Assembly (NCBI RefSeq): GCF_048771995.1
Contig: NC_133032.1
Coordinates: 18,181,001-18,245,000 of the forward strand
DNA from: Taeniopygia guttata
Taxonomy: Eukaryota; Chordata; Aves; Passeriformes; Estrildidae
Direction: 5' to 3'
Length of the DNA: 64,000 nucleotides
A model generated the notes under the pieces. The model worked only from the letters and a program-made list of their open reading frames with translations, ran no database searches and had not been told where the DNA came from. Each line of letters begins with the position of its first letter. Position 1 is the stretch's first letter. The translations under genes and the position numbers were made by a program. Shown here piece by piece: positions 38,601 to 49,010 of this stretch.

Positions 38601-41600
38601 TTCAAAACCAATTAAATCAGTTTATTGCTGAGAAAGGACTAAGCCGACCAAGGTGCCATATTCTTTCTCCTTCACCTAAAGTGGCATTCTGTGGCACAAA
38701 GTACAACTTTGGTATAATATACTGGATCAGAAAACTGAACAGACTTCAAACCCTTTCAAGTTTTCTAGGAATGTGCTACATTAAAATAATAGGTTACTCA
38801 GGGTTGAAATGAGATGGAGGCCAAAGCAAACTTTAACCAGGTGATTAACCCAGAGACTTTGCAGGACTTCTTGCTGGCTGTAACTCAATCAGCAAGGGAT
38901 TAATATTTAATTGATGCCAATGGGTTACTGCCTGAACTTGTACTGTACTGGCTTCAGCCAAGACAATCATTGGAAATACATCACACTTGCACAAATTGGC
39001 TTAAATTTAGTGAATGGTTTAATAATTTTAAAGCTTATATTTATAATTGCAAAGAGAAAAAAAACCTAAATAAGCAGTGCTCAAGATACAAAAATCAAAC
39101 TAATTTCTTCTTCACAATGAGTCACACACCAAGTGTTACAAGTATGGGTACATGTGGCATCATTTACTGGCATCTTCTTCTGGACTTTCCGTATTTTCTC
39201 CTTCTCCCTCAAGTTCACCTTTCTCTGAGCCTGCAATTGACTTATCATTCTCCTTATGAAGTCTACTGCATTCCAAAAACTTTCAGTGACAAACTCCAAC
39301 AGCTTTTGCTATTTTGAGTTTTCTTAATTCTACTGAAGGAACAAATACAACAAAATTTTACAACTATGTATGAAAAACTCTAGAAAGGAATAGCATGAAT
39401 TGATTTTACTCAAAACAAATACTTCGCTTGGGTCCTTCCACTTCTAGTGTTCCTCAACATCACCTTACAAAGCCCAGCATACTCCGCAAAGGTTTTTGAC
39501 ATTGTTTTAACAAAATAAGTATGTTCAAGATACTATTGCTACATTAACTTCAGTCAGGATCACGAAAGTAGCAGTACCAATCAAACAGATATTTTTCTAT
39601 TTTGCAAATTTAAGAACTACAGAAAGTAAAAGAAATCAAACCGGTATTCAGGTGCAACAATAGATACAATAATAATTTCCTTGTCTTTCAGGGTTATACA
39701 TAACCCACAGGATTCAGGATGAGTCTTACAGCATCTCTATTTTTTCAATTAAAAAAGAATAAAGTAAGAGACGGAAAGCAAAAATTTATTCTTGCCCATG
39801 AACATTAGTGGGAAGTGAACACAAACCTTCCTAACCACCCACACAGCCCTATAAAAACACCTCAGCTTCTTTAAATCACACAAGAACAGCCAGCTGCCTT
39901 CTGCTTACAATGAATGCTCTTTTTTTATTCCAGTTTGGTCTCTTCAAACATTTCCCAATAAACTTTTAAAGCCAATCTCTTCTTCAACTTTGAGTGTAAA
40001 AATTAATTTCTTCAAGTCAGGTTTTCTGAGACAATGAACTTGCACTTCCTCCAGTTTCCAATACAACTGTTAATTTCTTGGCACATTTTAAAGATCTGCT
40101 ATAGAACAGGATTCATATAATGGATATTTACTACACTAATAACAATAATATCCAATTAGCTGTTCTCCTTAATGGATTGACAAGATCAACTCCTGCTGGG
40201 CAACATTCATTTCAGCCAAACATGCTGCACTGCATTATAGCTAACACTGGCTTAACTGAAACATATTATTTCATGAGTTTTGAAGGAAAGAAAGCTCTAC
40301 CAATACAGCTCAATAGCAAGGTGAGCACAGAACTACTAGAAATGTCAAAATAAATGCATTTTTACTTAAAAAAGTGCTTGTGATACTCTCTCATGTACTT
40401 CCTCCAAACTTGTCCTACATTTTAGTAGATAACAATATATTCAGAAATGTGGGGATTTTTGGATTTCATGCACAGAGATACAAGAATAGATGTATCTACA
40501 GATACATTGATCTTATTCAATAATGTTATTAAATCTCATTATCAAGAAACTAAATAAGAAAAAGCATCTCAACAACCCAAAAAGCAAAGACTTGCTGCCA
40601 GTCCTGAGTGGGTTACTTGCTCAGCTTTCCCACAGAATCTACCCTCATGTGGAAATGAAAGGCTATAAAAAAGAGAATAAAAATAAACCCATTCACTTGA
40701 CAAATTAATGCAGCGGGTCAAGAAAAAGTATGTGTAATTCCTCATTAAAGCCCTCTATACTGAAGAGATCACACTAATTAAGCTGGAGACTCTTCAGGAC
40801 AGCTTTCTAGGTAGAAAAAACCTAACAGATACACTTGCATGCACACTCAGTTATTTATCCACTTGGTTTTGCTAGTTGTTGCAATTAGGCTTACTTCCAA
40901 TCTAGTTCAACCCACAGCTTCATTGTGTTGGAAAGGGAATTCTTTTTGCCCTCTTGTTGTGAGGTTCAAAATTTAATAACTAAGTGGCTTGTTGAGCTTT
41001 TTTTACAAGGTAACAGGAAACTGTTCCAATAATTCACATTTACTGAAGAGAAAAGCTACTAAGTCCTGCCTTCTCAAGTGTGATTTGAAACATCCAGACT
41101 GCTTGTTCCACTGCAAGCTTTTTTTCTTGGATGGTTTAAGGTCCATGTGGGCAACATTCCATTTCACCTCTGTGCACGTAAGTGCATCCTCTTTCCAGGC
41201 AGAAAGGTACAACAAGGAAATACTTTTTACAGGAATACTGCGGGCAATAGTTCTGCTAACACCCCCAGAAGTACATAGCTGAAAGTGGAGGTTTTATATT
41301 CTGGTTAAGGAGTTTGAGCAACCTCTACACACTCACCTTCACTGCTATGACTACTGCTGCCAGGCACACAGACACTCAGAACACCCTTCCCGTCTGCCAG
41401 CTTGCAAAATCTGAGGGGCTAAATGCAGATTGTGTCCCCCCCTTGTTCATTGGGAGTGAACATTTTATGGTACAGGGTATGTGAATTTTCCATTTAATGA
41501 ATACACTTAGGGCTATATATGTCAAAGATGACGATAAGTTGCTATCTAAAAAACACACTCCCTTTTCAAGCTAGGTCTGCAAGAGAAGCAATCAGCTGCT

Positions 41601-42961
41601 GCTGAGCTCAGATAGGAAAAGTGCAACAGGTGGCTTAGAGAGAAGGTTTGACAAAGCAGGCAAATGAGTAACAAAAGCGAGGTTTCTGGAAGAGAAGTCA
41701 CAGTGGATATCGGTGAAGAAGTTACAGAATCATATACGCAGGAATTGGTCTGTTAAGAGTACTTCAGGAATGCCACTGAAAGTGCCTGGATAATACAGGC
41801 AAAACCAAATTCACAGGGTGCTTACGTAGCACCGGCCGAGACAGTGATTTCTGTTGTAGTATTTGCCAACAAACTGAAGAGGCAAGGTGGAGGTCATGGC
41901 TGTGCTACCCAGGGCTAGAAAAACAGACGGGCCCAGCAGAGTTACGAGCAGCCAAAGACTCGAAAGGAACTACCCAATGAACAGAAAAAGGTACATCCAA
42001 TACTGCTGAAGTCATAGTACCTGTAAGAAGTACCCACTTATATATCCTAAAGCATGGACAACCTTAGAAGAAACTCTACTGCACAGCATATGCATACCAA
42101 CACATACTAGAAGAGCATGAGAACACTTGAGTCATAAGTTTGAAGCAAGAAAAAAATTAAAGCAGCTCCAGAACAATTTTTAAGTATTACTTCTTTAAAC
42201 CTAACATTTTGTTGATATGTTTCTACTCAAACGCCCAAGAAAAGCACAATTATATAAAATTATAATGGAGTTCAATTATGCTTTCAGTTATTCACGCAGC
42301 TCTTGTGCAACTAGTTTGAAACACAACAGTACTGAACTCCCCCCGGCTTCGAGAGAAGAGGCTCCACAGTACGTGAGTACAAACCACAAACACCCCTGAG
42401 CCCCGGGACATTCGCCCTGGCAGAGGCCACTCCGGCTCCGGCTGCCCAGTGCCCAAAGCCCGGCGGGGGTTTCCAGCAGGCGGGGGTGCCGGGACAGCCG
42501 GCCCGGGCTGATCCGGACCCGAAGGCGGGCCCGGAGCCGCGCAGGGCCAGCGCTGGCTGTGCGGCAGCGTCAAGCGGCGGTAACTCACCCGAGTGCGAAG
42601 CGGGAGCGCTCGGGCCCGCCGGGGCAGCGACTCGAGGCTGTACCCGGCTCGGGCAGCCCCTCCGGCCCCGGCGCCTCCCCAGCCGCTCCCTCGGGGGAGG
42701 CTCCGGCCCCCGGCGCTGCCCGGCCCTCCCCGCGCTCCCGAGGCTGCGGGCGGCGGCTGCGGGCAGCCCTCGCTGACCCCGGCCCGGCCCGGCCCCGCGG
42801 GCAGCGCGGCCCCGCCCCTACCGTGACTCAGCACGTTCGGGGGGCGGGCCGGCCCCACGTGCTCCGCGGCTCGTGACGGCCGCCCCGCCCCTCCCCTCGC
42901 CGCCCGGGTCCGCCCGCGGCCGCGGCGCCGCTCTCACCTGCGCGGCGGCGGCCGCCTCCAT
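22470..42961 (-). CDS. NFE2L2: NFE2L2 / NRF2, CNC-bZIP transcription factor (whole gene, 5 coding exons)
   Basis: Master activator of antioxidant and detoxification genes. It dimerises with small MAF proteins on antioxidant response elements and is held low by KEAP1 and beta-TrCP. Exons 42938-42961, 26354-26623, 26103-26198, 25580-25759 and 22470-23672 (- strand) all join in phase 0 and give 590 aa. Neh2 carries the KEAP1 motifs DLG (residues 22-24) and ETGE (72-75). Neh4 and Neh5 transactivation segments are in exons 3 and 4-5. Neh6 beta-TrCP degrons are DSGIS (332-336) and DSAPGS (371-376). The CNC-bZIP basic region includes [17 protein letters not shown] (488-504), followed by the leucine zipper and Neh3 (VFLVPKS, 577-583). 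Human NRF2 is 605 aa, with a longer first exon and a different C-terminal tail. Every key motif is intact, so the gene looks functional. Confidence 0.98.
23673..25579 (-). other. NFE2L2: NFE2L2 intron 4
   Basis: 1.9 kb AT-rich intron. Contains a two-copy tandem duplication at 25124-25182. No other feature seen. Confidence 0.75.
25124..25182. repeat. Two-copy tandem duplication of about 30 bp
   Basis: The units 25124-25152 and 25153-25182 differ by one substitution and one extra A. The core is TTCACACAACTGGAC. Confidence 0.9.
25580..25759 (-). CDS. NFE2L2: NFE2L2 exon 4
   Basis: 180 nt, phase 0 at both ends, residues 131-190. Ends [16 protein letters not shown], the conserved Neh5 transactivation motif, which continues into exon 5 with CLNIEND. 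Acceptor CCTTCAG, donor GTTAGT. Confidence 0.96.
25760..26102 (-). other. NFE2L2: NFE2L2 intron 3
   Basis: 343-nt intron without visible internal features. Confidence 0.8.
26103..26198 (-). CDS. NFE2L2: NFE2L2 exon 3, Neh4
   Basis: 96 nt, 32 codons, phase 0, residues 99-130. Contains [20 protein letters not shown], matching the Neh4 core of human NRF2 ([19 protein letters not shown]). Acceptor CTATTTAG, donor GTAAAA. Confidence 0.96.
26354..26623 (-). CDS. NFE2L2: NFE2L2 exon 2, Neh2 KEAP1-binding domain
   Basis: 270 nt, 90 codons, phase 0, residues 9-98, starting [16 protein letters not shown]. It holds the low-affinity DLG and high-affinity ETGE KEAP1 motifs. The helix between them has six lysines; the human Lys68 position is Glu here. 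The human Phe39-Ser40 pair reads Ser-Arg. Acceptor TTGCAG, donor GTAAAC. Confidence 0.97.
35685..35818 (-). other. Orphan exon-like segment in NFE2L2 intron 1
   Basis: On the - strand a pyrimidine-rich acceptor (TTTGTTTCTGCTGTAG) precedes 134 nt, followed by the donor GTAAGT. One frame is open through the whole segment ([20 protein letters not shown], then about 24 more residues); I do not recognise the protein. Length 134 is not a multiple of three. It could be an alternative NFE2L2 5' exon, a nested-gene exon or chance. Confidence 0.35.
37866..37925. repeat. Two-copy tandem duplication of 30 bp
   Basis: Units 37866-37895 and 37896-37925 both begin CCAAATTAATA and end in TATGGT or TATGGTG. 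They have diverged by a few substitutions. Confidence 0.85.
42823..42833 (-). promoter_or_regulatory. NFE2L2: NF-E2 / antioxidant response element
   Basis: The + strand reads GTGACTCAGCA and the - strand TGCTGAGTCAC. It fits both the ARE core (RTGACnnnGCR) and the NF-E2 site (TGCTGAGTCAY), that is, the site NRF2-MAF itself binds. It lies about 105 bp inside intron 1 from the exon 1 donor. Autoregulation through ARE-like sites has been described for mammalian NFE2L2; applying it here is inference. Confidence 0.6.
42938..42961 (-). CDS. NFE2L2: NFE2L2 exon 1 coding part
   Basis: ATG at 42961-42959, eight codons reading MEAAAAAQ, then donor GTGAGAG. It joins in phase 0 to DMNLIDILW. The human equivalent is MMDLELPPPGLPSQQ, so the first exon is shorter and alanine-rich, but the splice position before DM is the same. 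Confidence 0.85.
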
Positions 42962-43449
42962 CGCCGTGGCGGGGCCGGCACGGCGCGGCGGCTGCGGCCC
43001 CGGCACCGCCCGCCGGCCCGGCACCGCCCGCCGCTTCTCTCGGCACTGTTTGGGGACGGGGCCGCGCCGGGACGGCGGCCGCCCCCGCGCTCCGCCCCGG
43101 CCCGGCTGCGCAGCCACTCAGCGCCCGCGGGACCCGCGGAGGTGGCGGCTTTCCCGGCAGCGGCGCCGGCCGTGCCGGGCATCTTCGTCCGCGGCCCCGT
43201 GCCCGAGCCGTGGGCCCGGGCCCCTGGGCAGCCCCTGTTGGGGTGTCGGTGAGGGGGGGGCGGCCCTGCTCCGGGCGAGGCTGTGAGCTCGGCGCTGGAG
43301 CCGGGAGCGCTGCCGCAGCCCGGCGGGCAGCGCGGAGGCGCGGCGGAGCCCCGGAACCCGCCCCGGGTGCGCCGGCCACCGCTGCCGGGCGGGGGTCCCG
43401 AGCGAGCCATCAAACCAGCCGAAAGACAGGGAGGGAGATTCGGGACTGA

Positions 43450-46400
43450 TGCGCACCAGGTGTTTGCAGTTGGTAGCTCTGGGTGAGGTTCTCCTCGGAG
43501 CGGCAGTGGTACCAGTCCTAATACCATTTTTCAACCTTTTCCGGCTATTTAATATGCAACACACATTAAAGCAGCACATCACAGCCCCCAGCACATCCAC
43601 TTCTCAGGAGTAACTAAGTACATGCCAGGGTGTGCCTAAAAGTAAGGGAAGATGCTTTAGAGCAGACAGGCCATAGGCTGGCATCCTTACACGTGTCAGA
43701 GTTACCAAATTATTGCATTGTCTTATCTTAAAGCACCTGTCATATGGTAAATTATATTACCCAGAGAGCAAGCTGAACTCCCCTTGAAAGTCAAACAGTT
43801 AATCAGTTCAGTGCACTGAATACCACTTCGAAAAGGGTCTGCTGCCATTGTGTGTGCAGCCTGGCTGACAGTATGTGACAATATGTGCCTTTGAGATGAT
43901 CCTTTGATCACTCCTTGAGCCCATTTCTGACACTACTTGCAATGACTAATTGAACCAAATAGTGTGGAATTAGGACACTCTTACTAAACCTGATAAATCT
44001 CCCTATTTCCTTGTGGGTATTTCAGTTCTGTGCTTTGCAGCTAGAGCACTACACTGAATTTCTCTCAGACCCTGCTTTGGGTATGCACAGCTGCTGGGTT
44101 TTTTGGGCTAGGGTGAACATCTCAGGTTTGCTCTTCAAGGTACAAGACTGTGACTTTACAACTTAAAACATAGCACAAGTGTATAAATTCAATACATCTG
44201 TAGTACTTTGCAAGTTCTTTGGTACCTTCACGTTGCAGTTGTGTGTCTACCCAAAGATACCGCTTGCTGTAATTATATGAAAGTTATATATCCCTTGGAA
44301 GGAATAAAAACCTTCAATTTAAGTATATTTCTTATACGCATATTTGATAACTGTATAAGATGTAGTGGAAGCACTTCCCTTACAATGGAAATGTAGTTAA
44401 AGCATGTCCATGGAGCCACTAAACACATTGTGGAGGTCTTAGCAGCTGAATGAATTAGGTATATTGAAGCAGCTCTTACAATGCTATGGCTTTGACTCCA
44501 TGGAGGTAGAATGCAAGGTGACAATGAATCATTTATAATGGAATACAAACAGTAAATTTTAAAGTATATTTCTGCATATTATTTTTGTAGTGCCACTTTA
44601 TTCTGAGGTCTGAAAATGAACCCAAGTGAATCCAACAAGAAGGGCTCTTGTTGAAGATTCTGGAGAAACTGAAGCAGGCTCTTGCAAGTTAAAAAACCTT
44701 TTGAATGCAGCTGCTGCCAGATCCTTGCAAATTATGTTTTTATTAAGTACCAGCTTTTGACTTTTTCAGTATTATAAAAGAAACAGTAAGCACACCATGT
44801 TAGCACAAAAGGAGTAATACACAATGTCAGTTCATGAAAAAATGCTGTGAAGCTATAAAAATGTCTTTTCTATATGCTTTATTTAATAGAAAACAAAATA
44901 AAATGAAGTATGAATCTTAGGAATTGGCATAGCTTGTATCATAGTGCAGAAATAGCATGCAGAGCCAAGCAGCTTGCTTGGAGCCTGGGGTGAAAAACAA
45001 AAAAGGCAAGGACATTTTCTGGTCAGGCAGATAAAAGAGCATTGACTGTATATTTAATTTGTGTTCCTTACTTAATTTCTCTTCTTCTTTCCTTATCTTC
45101 ACACCTTGTGCTCAGGCAGACCAGCACTTCATTTCTAATGAGAAAGGCAATCATCCAAAAACCAGCTTTATGAAAATGCTGCATTGCACTGGATTATTCC
45201 TGCTGTACACTGCTGAGGAATGAGGTGTATGGCTTTGGGAGCTCCTGAAGCAAAGTACCTGCAGTGCTTTTGTGATATTGCTATTTTGTGTCATCAGACA
45301 ATCTGGAATACCTGGAAACACAGATTTGTTTGTGAGTTGCCCTTCACAGATTTTTATATAATAAAGTTTTGAAGAAAATGTTTTCAATTAACATTGCATC
45401 TTTATAATCCTGAAGTTTATTTGGGATATAGTAACATCCCCATATAGTATACATGGAGGAATCTGGCCCTACTATTATGTACTGCTTTGGTCTCTGCTAA
45501 GTATAAACTTTTAACCACAAAAGAAAGATCCAAATGCTTTTCCCGTTTGCCATATTCCTGTTTGCATACATTAATTTAACTTACAAAAAGTACATAACTT
45601 ATTCTATATGTATTGACACTCACTATTGCAGTATTAAATGTTATATGCAAATGAAATACATATAATGTTTGGGAAATTCAACGTGTCTGAAGTAGTATGT
45701 TCAAGAACAACTCAAGATGTTACTTTACAAAGAGGATAAAGAACTTCTTATGATACATATTTTCAATGTTACATGTTGCCTATTTTGATATTAGACATTC
45801 TCATTCCTATTCTTGCATTAGACTTTTTCTCAATTGTAATATTTAGAAAAATATTTATTTTATTATCAGAATTTACTCTGATATATTTTCATGTTCTTTT
45901 AAAAATAATTTATGTGCACAGACTTTTATATTAATTTATATTACAATATTTGGGAAACTATGATAGTGCCACCTACTGCTGAAAAACAAACTTTTAAAAA
46001 ACTAATTTGGGTACCTTCAGATTAAAGGGCAGTATAAGAAAATATCTGTTGAAATAACTTTCAAAGCTCTGAAAAATGTTGGAGACAAGTCCTAACTTGC
46101 CAAGTCAGCTTCAGTCACTGAATTGCTGACCTTTCAACCAGTGACTATTTTGACTGAAACTGTAATGAGAAGTGACTCTGAGGATCTGGGATTTTGAGTT
46201 CTTTTGATGTTAAATTTTTTAAAAATAATTTTAGTTTAAAATCAGTCTCTGTGATATCCCTAGAAAAACACTGATGTAAGGAATCAGTGAAGCAACATCT
46301 ATTTTTCAGTCAGTGGTAGGAAGACATCCTCTGTTTTACAGAGGTCCCTGCATGCAATGTAAACCAAACAGCCCGGCATTAGCATGACATGTGACACAAG

Positions 46401-46980
46401 TTCTGTTCCCTTCTTACATCACAGTCATGAGATGGACCATAGCTCCCTGCTTGCTAACTGGCATACCATGGCAGGTTTTCAGCCACCATGGCTGGAATTC
46501 ACCTTCCCTAACCCCCTACCATCTACAGGTTAGATGAGGCTAACATACAGTCTGAAGTACAGTAGTGGTTTTTTCGTGTCTTCGTGGAGAAGACCCTCTC
46601 TCTAGGATTAGTGAAATAGTTACCATATGCCCACATCCTTTTCCCACATCCCAGACATTAAGTATTGGTTATTATTTCATTCCCAGGAACCCTGGAAATA
46701 CAGGAAGTGGTAAGACTTTGTACATGAATATGAGTAAGTAGAATATACACCCTTAATCTTCTTGGGGAAAGTTCAGCTTTAAATTTGACTCAGAGAAGTC
46801 AGGAGCAGATGATCTTCTGCTGGTACTTGTCTCATCCTGTAGAATAAGCTGGCATTGATATGATTTGAATCTGTGATTGTCAGAGTTGCTGTCTTGTTAC
46901 AGCTTGATGACTTAACCTTAGAAATCAACTGCCTTTCAATTTGAAAAATTATTGAGAACAATGTATTAAAAGAAATAAAA
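43450..46980. other. Intergenic DNA upstream of NFE2L2
   Basis: AT-rich, without recognisable exon, RNA gene or mobile element. Confidence 0.55.
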
Positions 46981-47484
46981 GATAACACGGGGATGTTTTA
47001 GCTGTTGCTGAGCAGTGCTTGCCCAGTGTCTGGGCCTTCTCTGTTTCTCGGGCTACCCCAACAGGGAGCTGACTGGGAGTGCACAGGGAGCTGGGAGGGG
47101 ACACAGCTGAGACAGCTGACCCCTACTGACCACAGGGATATTCCAGACCATATGATGTTGTGCTCAGCATATACAGCTGGGAGAAGAAGGAAGGAAAGGG
47201 TGATGTTTGGACTGGGGGTATTTGTCTTCCCAAGTCACCAATACCTGTAGTGAAGCCCTGCTTTCCTGCAGATGGCCGAATGCCTGCCTGTTGATAGGAA
47301 GTGAATAAATTCCTTCTTCTGCTTTGTTTGTGTGTGTGGCTTTTGCTTTCTCTATTAAACTGCCTTTATCTCAGCCCACAAATTTTCCCACTTTTACCAT
47401 TCTAATTATCTTCCCCATCCCACTGGGGTAAGTAAGCGTGTGGCTATGTGGGGCTGAGCTGCCCACTGGGATTAAACCGTGACA
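46981..47484 (+). repeat. LTR portion at the 5' side of the retroviral fossil
   Basis: About 500 bp holding a TATA-like region near 47165-47175, an ATTAAA-type poly(A) signal region near 47355 and an end at GACA just before the primer-binding site. The first part of the LTR is absent here. Confidence 0.7.
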
Positions 47485-47829
47485 GTCCTATTTGGTGACC
47501 AACTTGGGGCTCAAATGCTTTGAGGTAATGACAGGTTTAGTCAGAGTTTGCTAGAATTTATAGCTTTTAGTTCTCTTTAGCTATTAATTGGCAGGGTGCT
47601 GTGCTTGCCATAGGTCTTGCTTGCCCTGCTGCACATTAGTCTACGCCTTGTTAGTGGCTTCTTTTCACTCTGGCTGTTTGCTGTAGGGTTTATCATCCTA
47701 CCCAGCTGTGCCTGGGAGCATTTTGATAACAGCCCTGGCAATGTGCCTGGGCTGGCCCATGGCCTGGGTGTCACTGCTGGCCCAGACAGGCTGCAGCTCC
47801 AGTGTCAGCTTGAATTGAAGGGACCTGAC

Positions 47830-48130
47830 CTGTGAGTAAGTCCCTGCAGGAGCAGGACAATCTGAAGTCTGTGGTTGTGGATAAGCTTCTGTTGGAGCAG
47901 AAGCATCTGTGGCCATGGATATGTCTGTAGCATGGCAGGTACACCCCTGGAGAGACTGTGGCACTTGGATAAGGCTGTGCTGGAGGAGGTGCACCTCAGA
48001 GTGACTGTGGCTGTGCCTAAGGCCAGGCCACATCACCTGTACCCTGCAGAGACTGTGGCCCATGAGTAGGTCCACACTGGAACAGGTCCAACCCTAAGGA
48101 ATTGGGGTCTCTGGATAAGTCCACACTGCA
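47830..48130 (+). repeat. Degenerate tandem repeats inside the retroviral fossil
   Basis: Several diverged units of about 50-60 bp share the themes 'GGATAAG..C', 'CTGGAGCAGG' and 'GACTGTGGC'. Such repeats are a feature I associate with the internal region of this avian element. Confidence 0.55.
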
Positions 48131-48562
48131 GCAGAGGCAACGGTAGGAATCCAAACAGAGATGGAAACTGTAGTGGATGCACCTTTAAATTGTTGTAAAC
48201 TATGATTTGAGTTGCATGTTGTAGGATTACTGTAGCAGGAACCACTGCCAGTGCAGAACACGCCGTGCAAGAAGTGGGGCACGTGCAGCAGTGACCCGAC
48301 CTGAGGTGCCTTCGGTGCCCAATAACTCCACACAACACAGCAGCTCTCTGGTCCTGAGTGACCACCAGAATAGAGAGAGCCTAATATCCTGGACTAAATG
48401 AATTCAATGGACATTTCACAGGGGGTATATAGACATTTTACAGGGAATGGTACCTGTGAAGATATCAAAGGATGGGAAAGAGGAAGGTGGCTAAAATGAG
48501 GATCTGTTGGATAGTATGGGACCTGAGCATGATGTTAATAGTAGGGAATAAGGTATGGAGAT

Positions 48563-48665
48563 TGTACTGGCTATGACTGGGATAGAGTTAATTTTTTTTT
48601 ATAGTAGCTTGTGTGGTGCTATGCTTTGGATTTGTGATGAAAACAGTGTTGATAAAACACTAATG
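48563..48665 (+). repeat. Start of the 3' LTR of the retroviral fossil
   Basis: Begins TGTACTGG after a purine-rich stretch (about 48540-48562) and runs to GTTGATAAAACAC, after which similarity to the LTR is lost. Confidence 0.7.
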
Positions 48666-49010
48666 TGTGTGCTTCTCATGTGACACAGAACACCTGCGCT
48701 GTGACCAAGGAAGAAGGATGAGCACTCTCACCCTTAGATAGGTATTTTCCTCATATGCAAAGTGCATGAGTTACAAGTTAATGAATTGCATGTTATGAAT
48801 TAGAGAACTTGTGAGTTAGAAACCTCATGACTGACGTGATGAATTAGTGAATTCATGAGCTAGACTAGTTTGATTGAGCCTTTCTTCATTATGTTTGCTT
48901 TCTTTCCTAATGAGCTTATAAAATAAAGTTTAATTTGCAAAGTACATTATCCTGTGAATTTGTGAGAGCCAAACAGACCATGACTGATTGAGTAGTGTGT
49001 AGCCCCTCTC
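48666..49010 (+). mobile_element. Possible remnant of a second LTR
   Basis: Directly abuts the 3' LTR fragment. It has an LTR-like order of features: a TATAAAA-like stretch overlapping AATAAA near 48917-48926, then sequence with a GTG-rich end. I do not recognise the family, so this is a weak call. Confidence 0.25.

Larger units (their letters stand above)
26624..42400 (-). other. NFE2L2: NFE2L2 intron 1 (distal 15.8 kb)
   Basis: Long AT-rich intron. I recognise no CR1 LINE, LTR or RNA gene. It contains one exon-like segment on the - strand (35685-35818), a G-run at about 36911-36929 and a small tandem duplication (37866-37925). Scattered open frames, such as 32606-32983 (-) and 33482-34048 (+), have no recognisable domain. 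Confidence 0.6.
42400..43450 (-). promoter_or_regulatory. NFE2L2: NFE2L2 CpG-island promoter
   Basis: A GC- and CpG-rich block of about 1 kb centred on exon 1, with many GC boxes and no clear TATA box. The 5' UTR should lie just above 42961. An E-box CACGTG (42856-42861) and a perfect NF-E2/ARE site (42823-42833) lie just inside intron 1. Open frames on both strands here are effects of base composition. Confidence 0.85.
46981..48665 (+). mobile_element. Endogenous retrovirus fossil, internally deleted
   Basis: A 5' LTR portion (46981-47484) is followed by a primer-binding-site region (about 47493-47510, closest to the tRNA-Lys type from memory), a short internal region and the beginning of a 3' LTR (48563-48665). 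The LTR matches, from memory, a family very common in songbird genomes; its class (ERVL- or ERVK-like) is uncertain. About 1.1 kb of internal sequence cannot hold gag, pol and env, so the copy is plainly broken and heavily deleted. No coding frame is claimed. Confidence 0.8.

Noticed and set aside
42292-43600. Long open frames on both strands across the NFE2L2 CpG island
   Set aside because: Same composition effect. Only the eight codons at 42938-42961 join in frame to the rest of NFE2L2.
47617-48075. Open frames over the retroviral fossil
   Set aside because: They fall in LTR-proximal and tandem-repeat sequence of a broken element and are not treated as genes.
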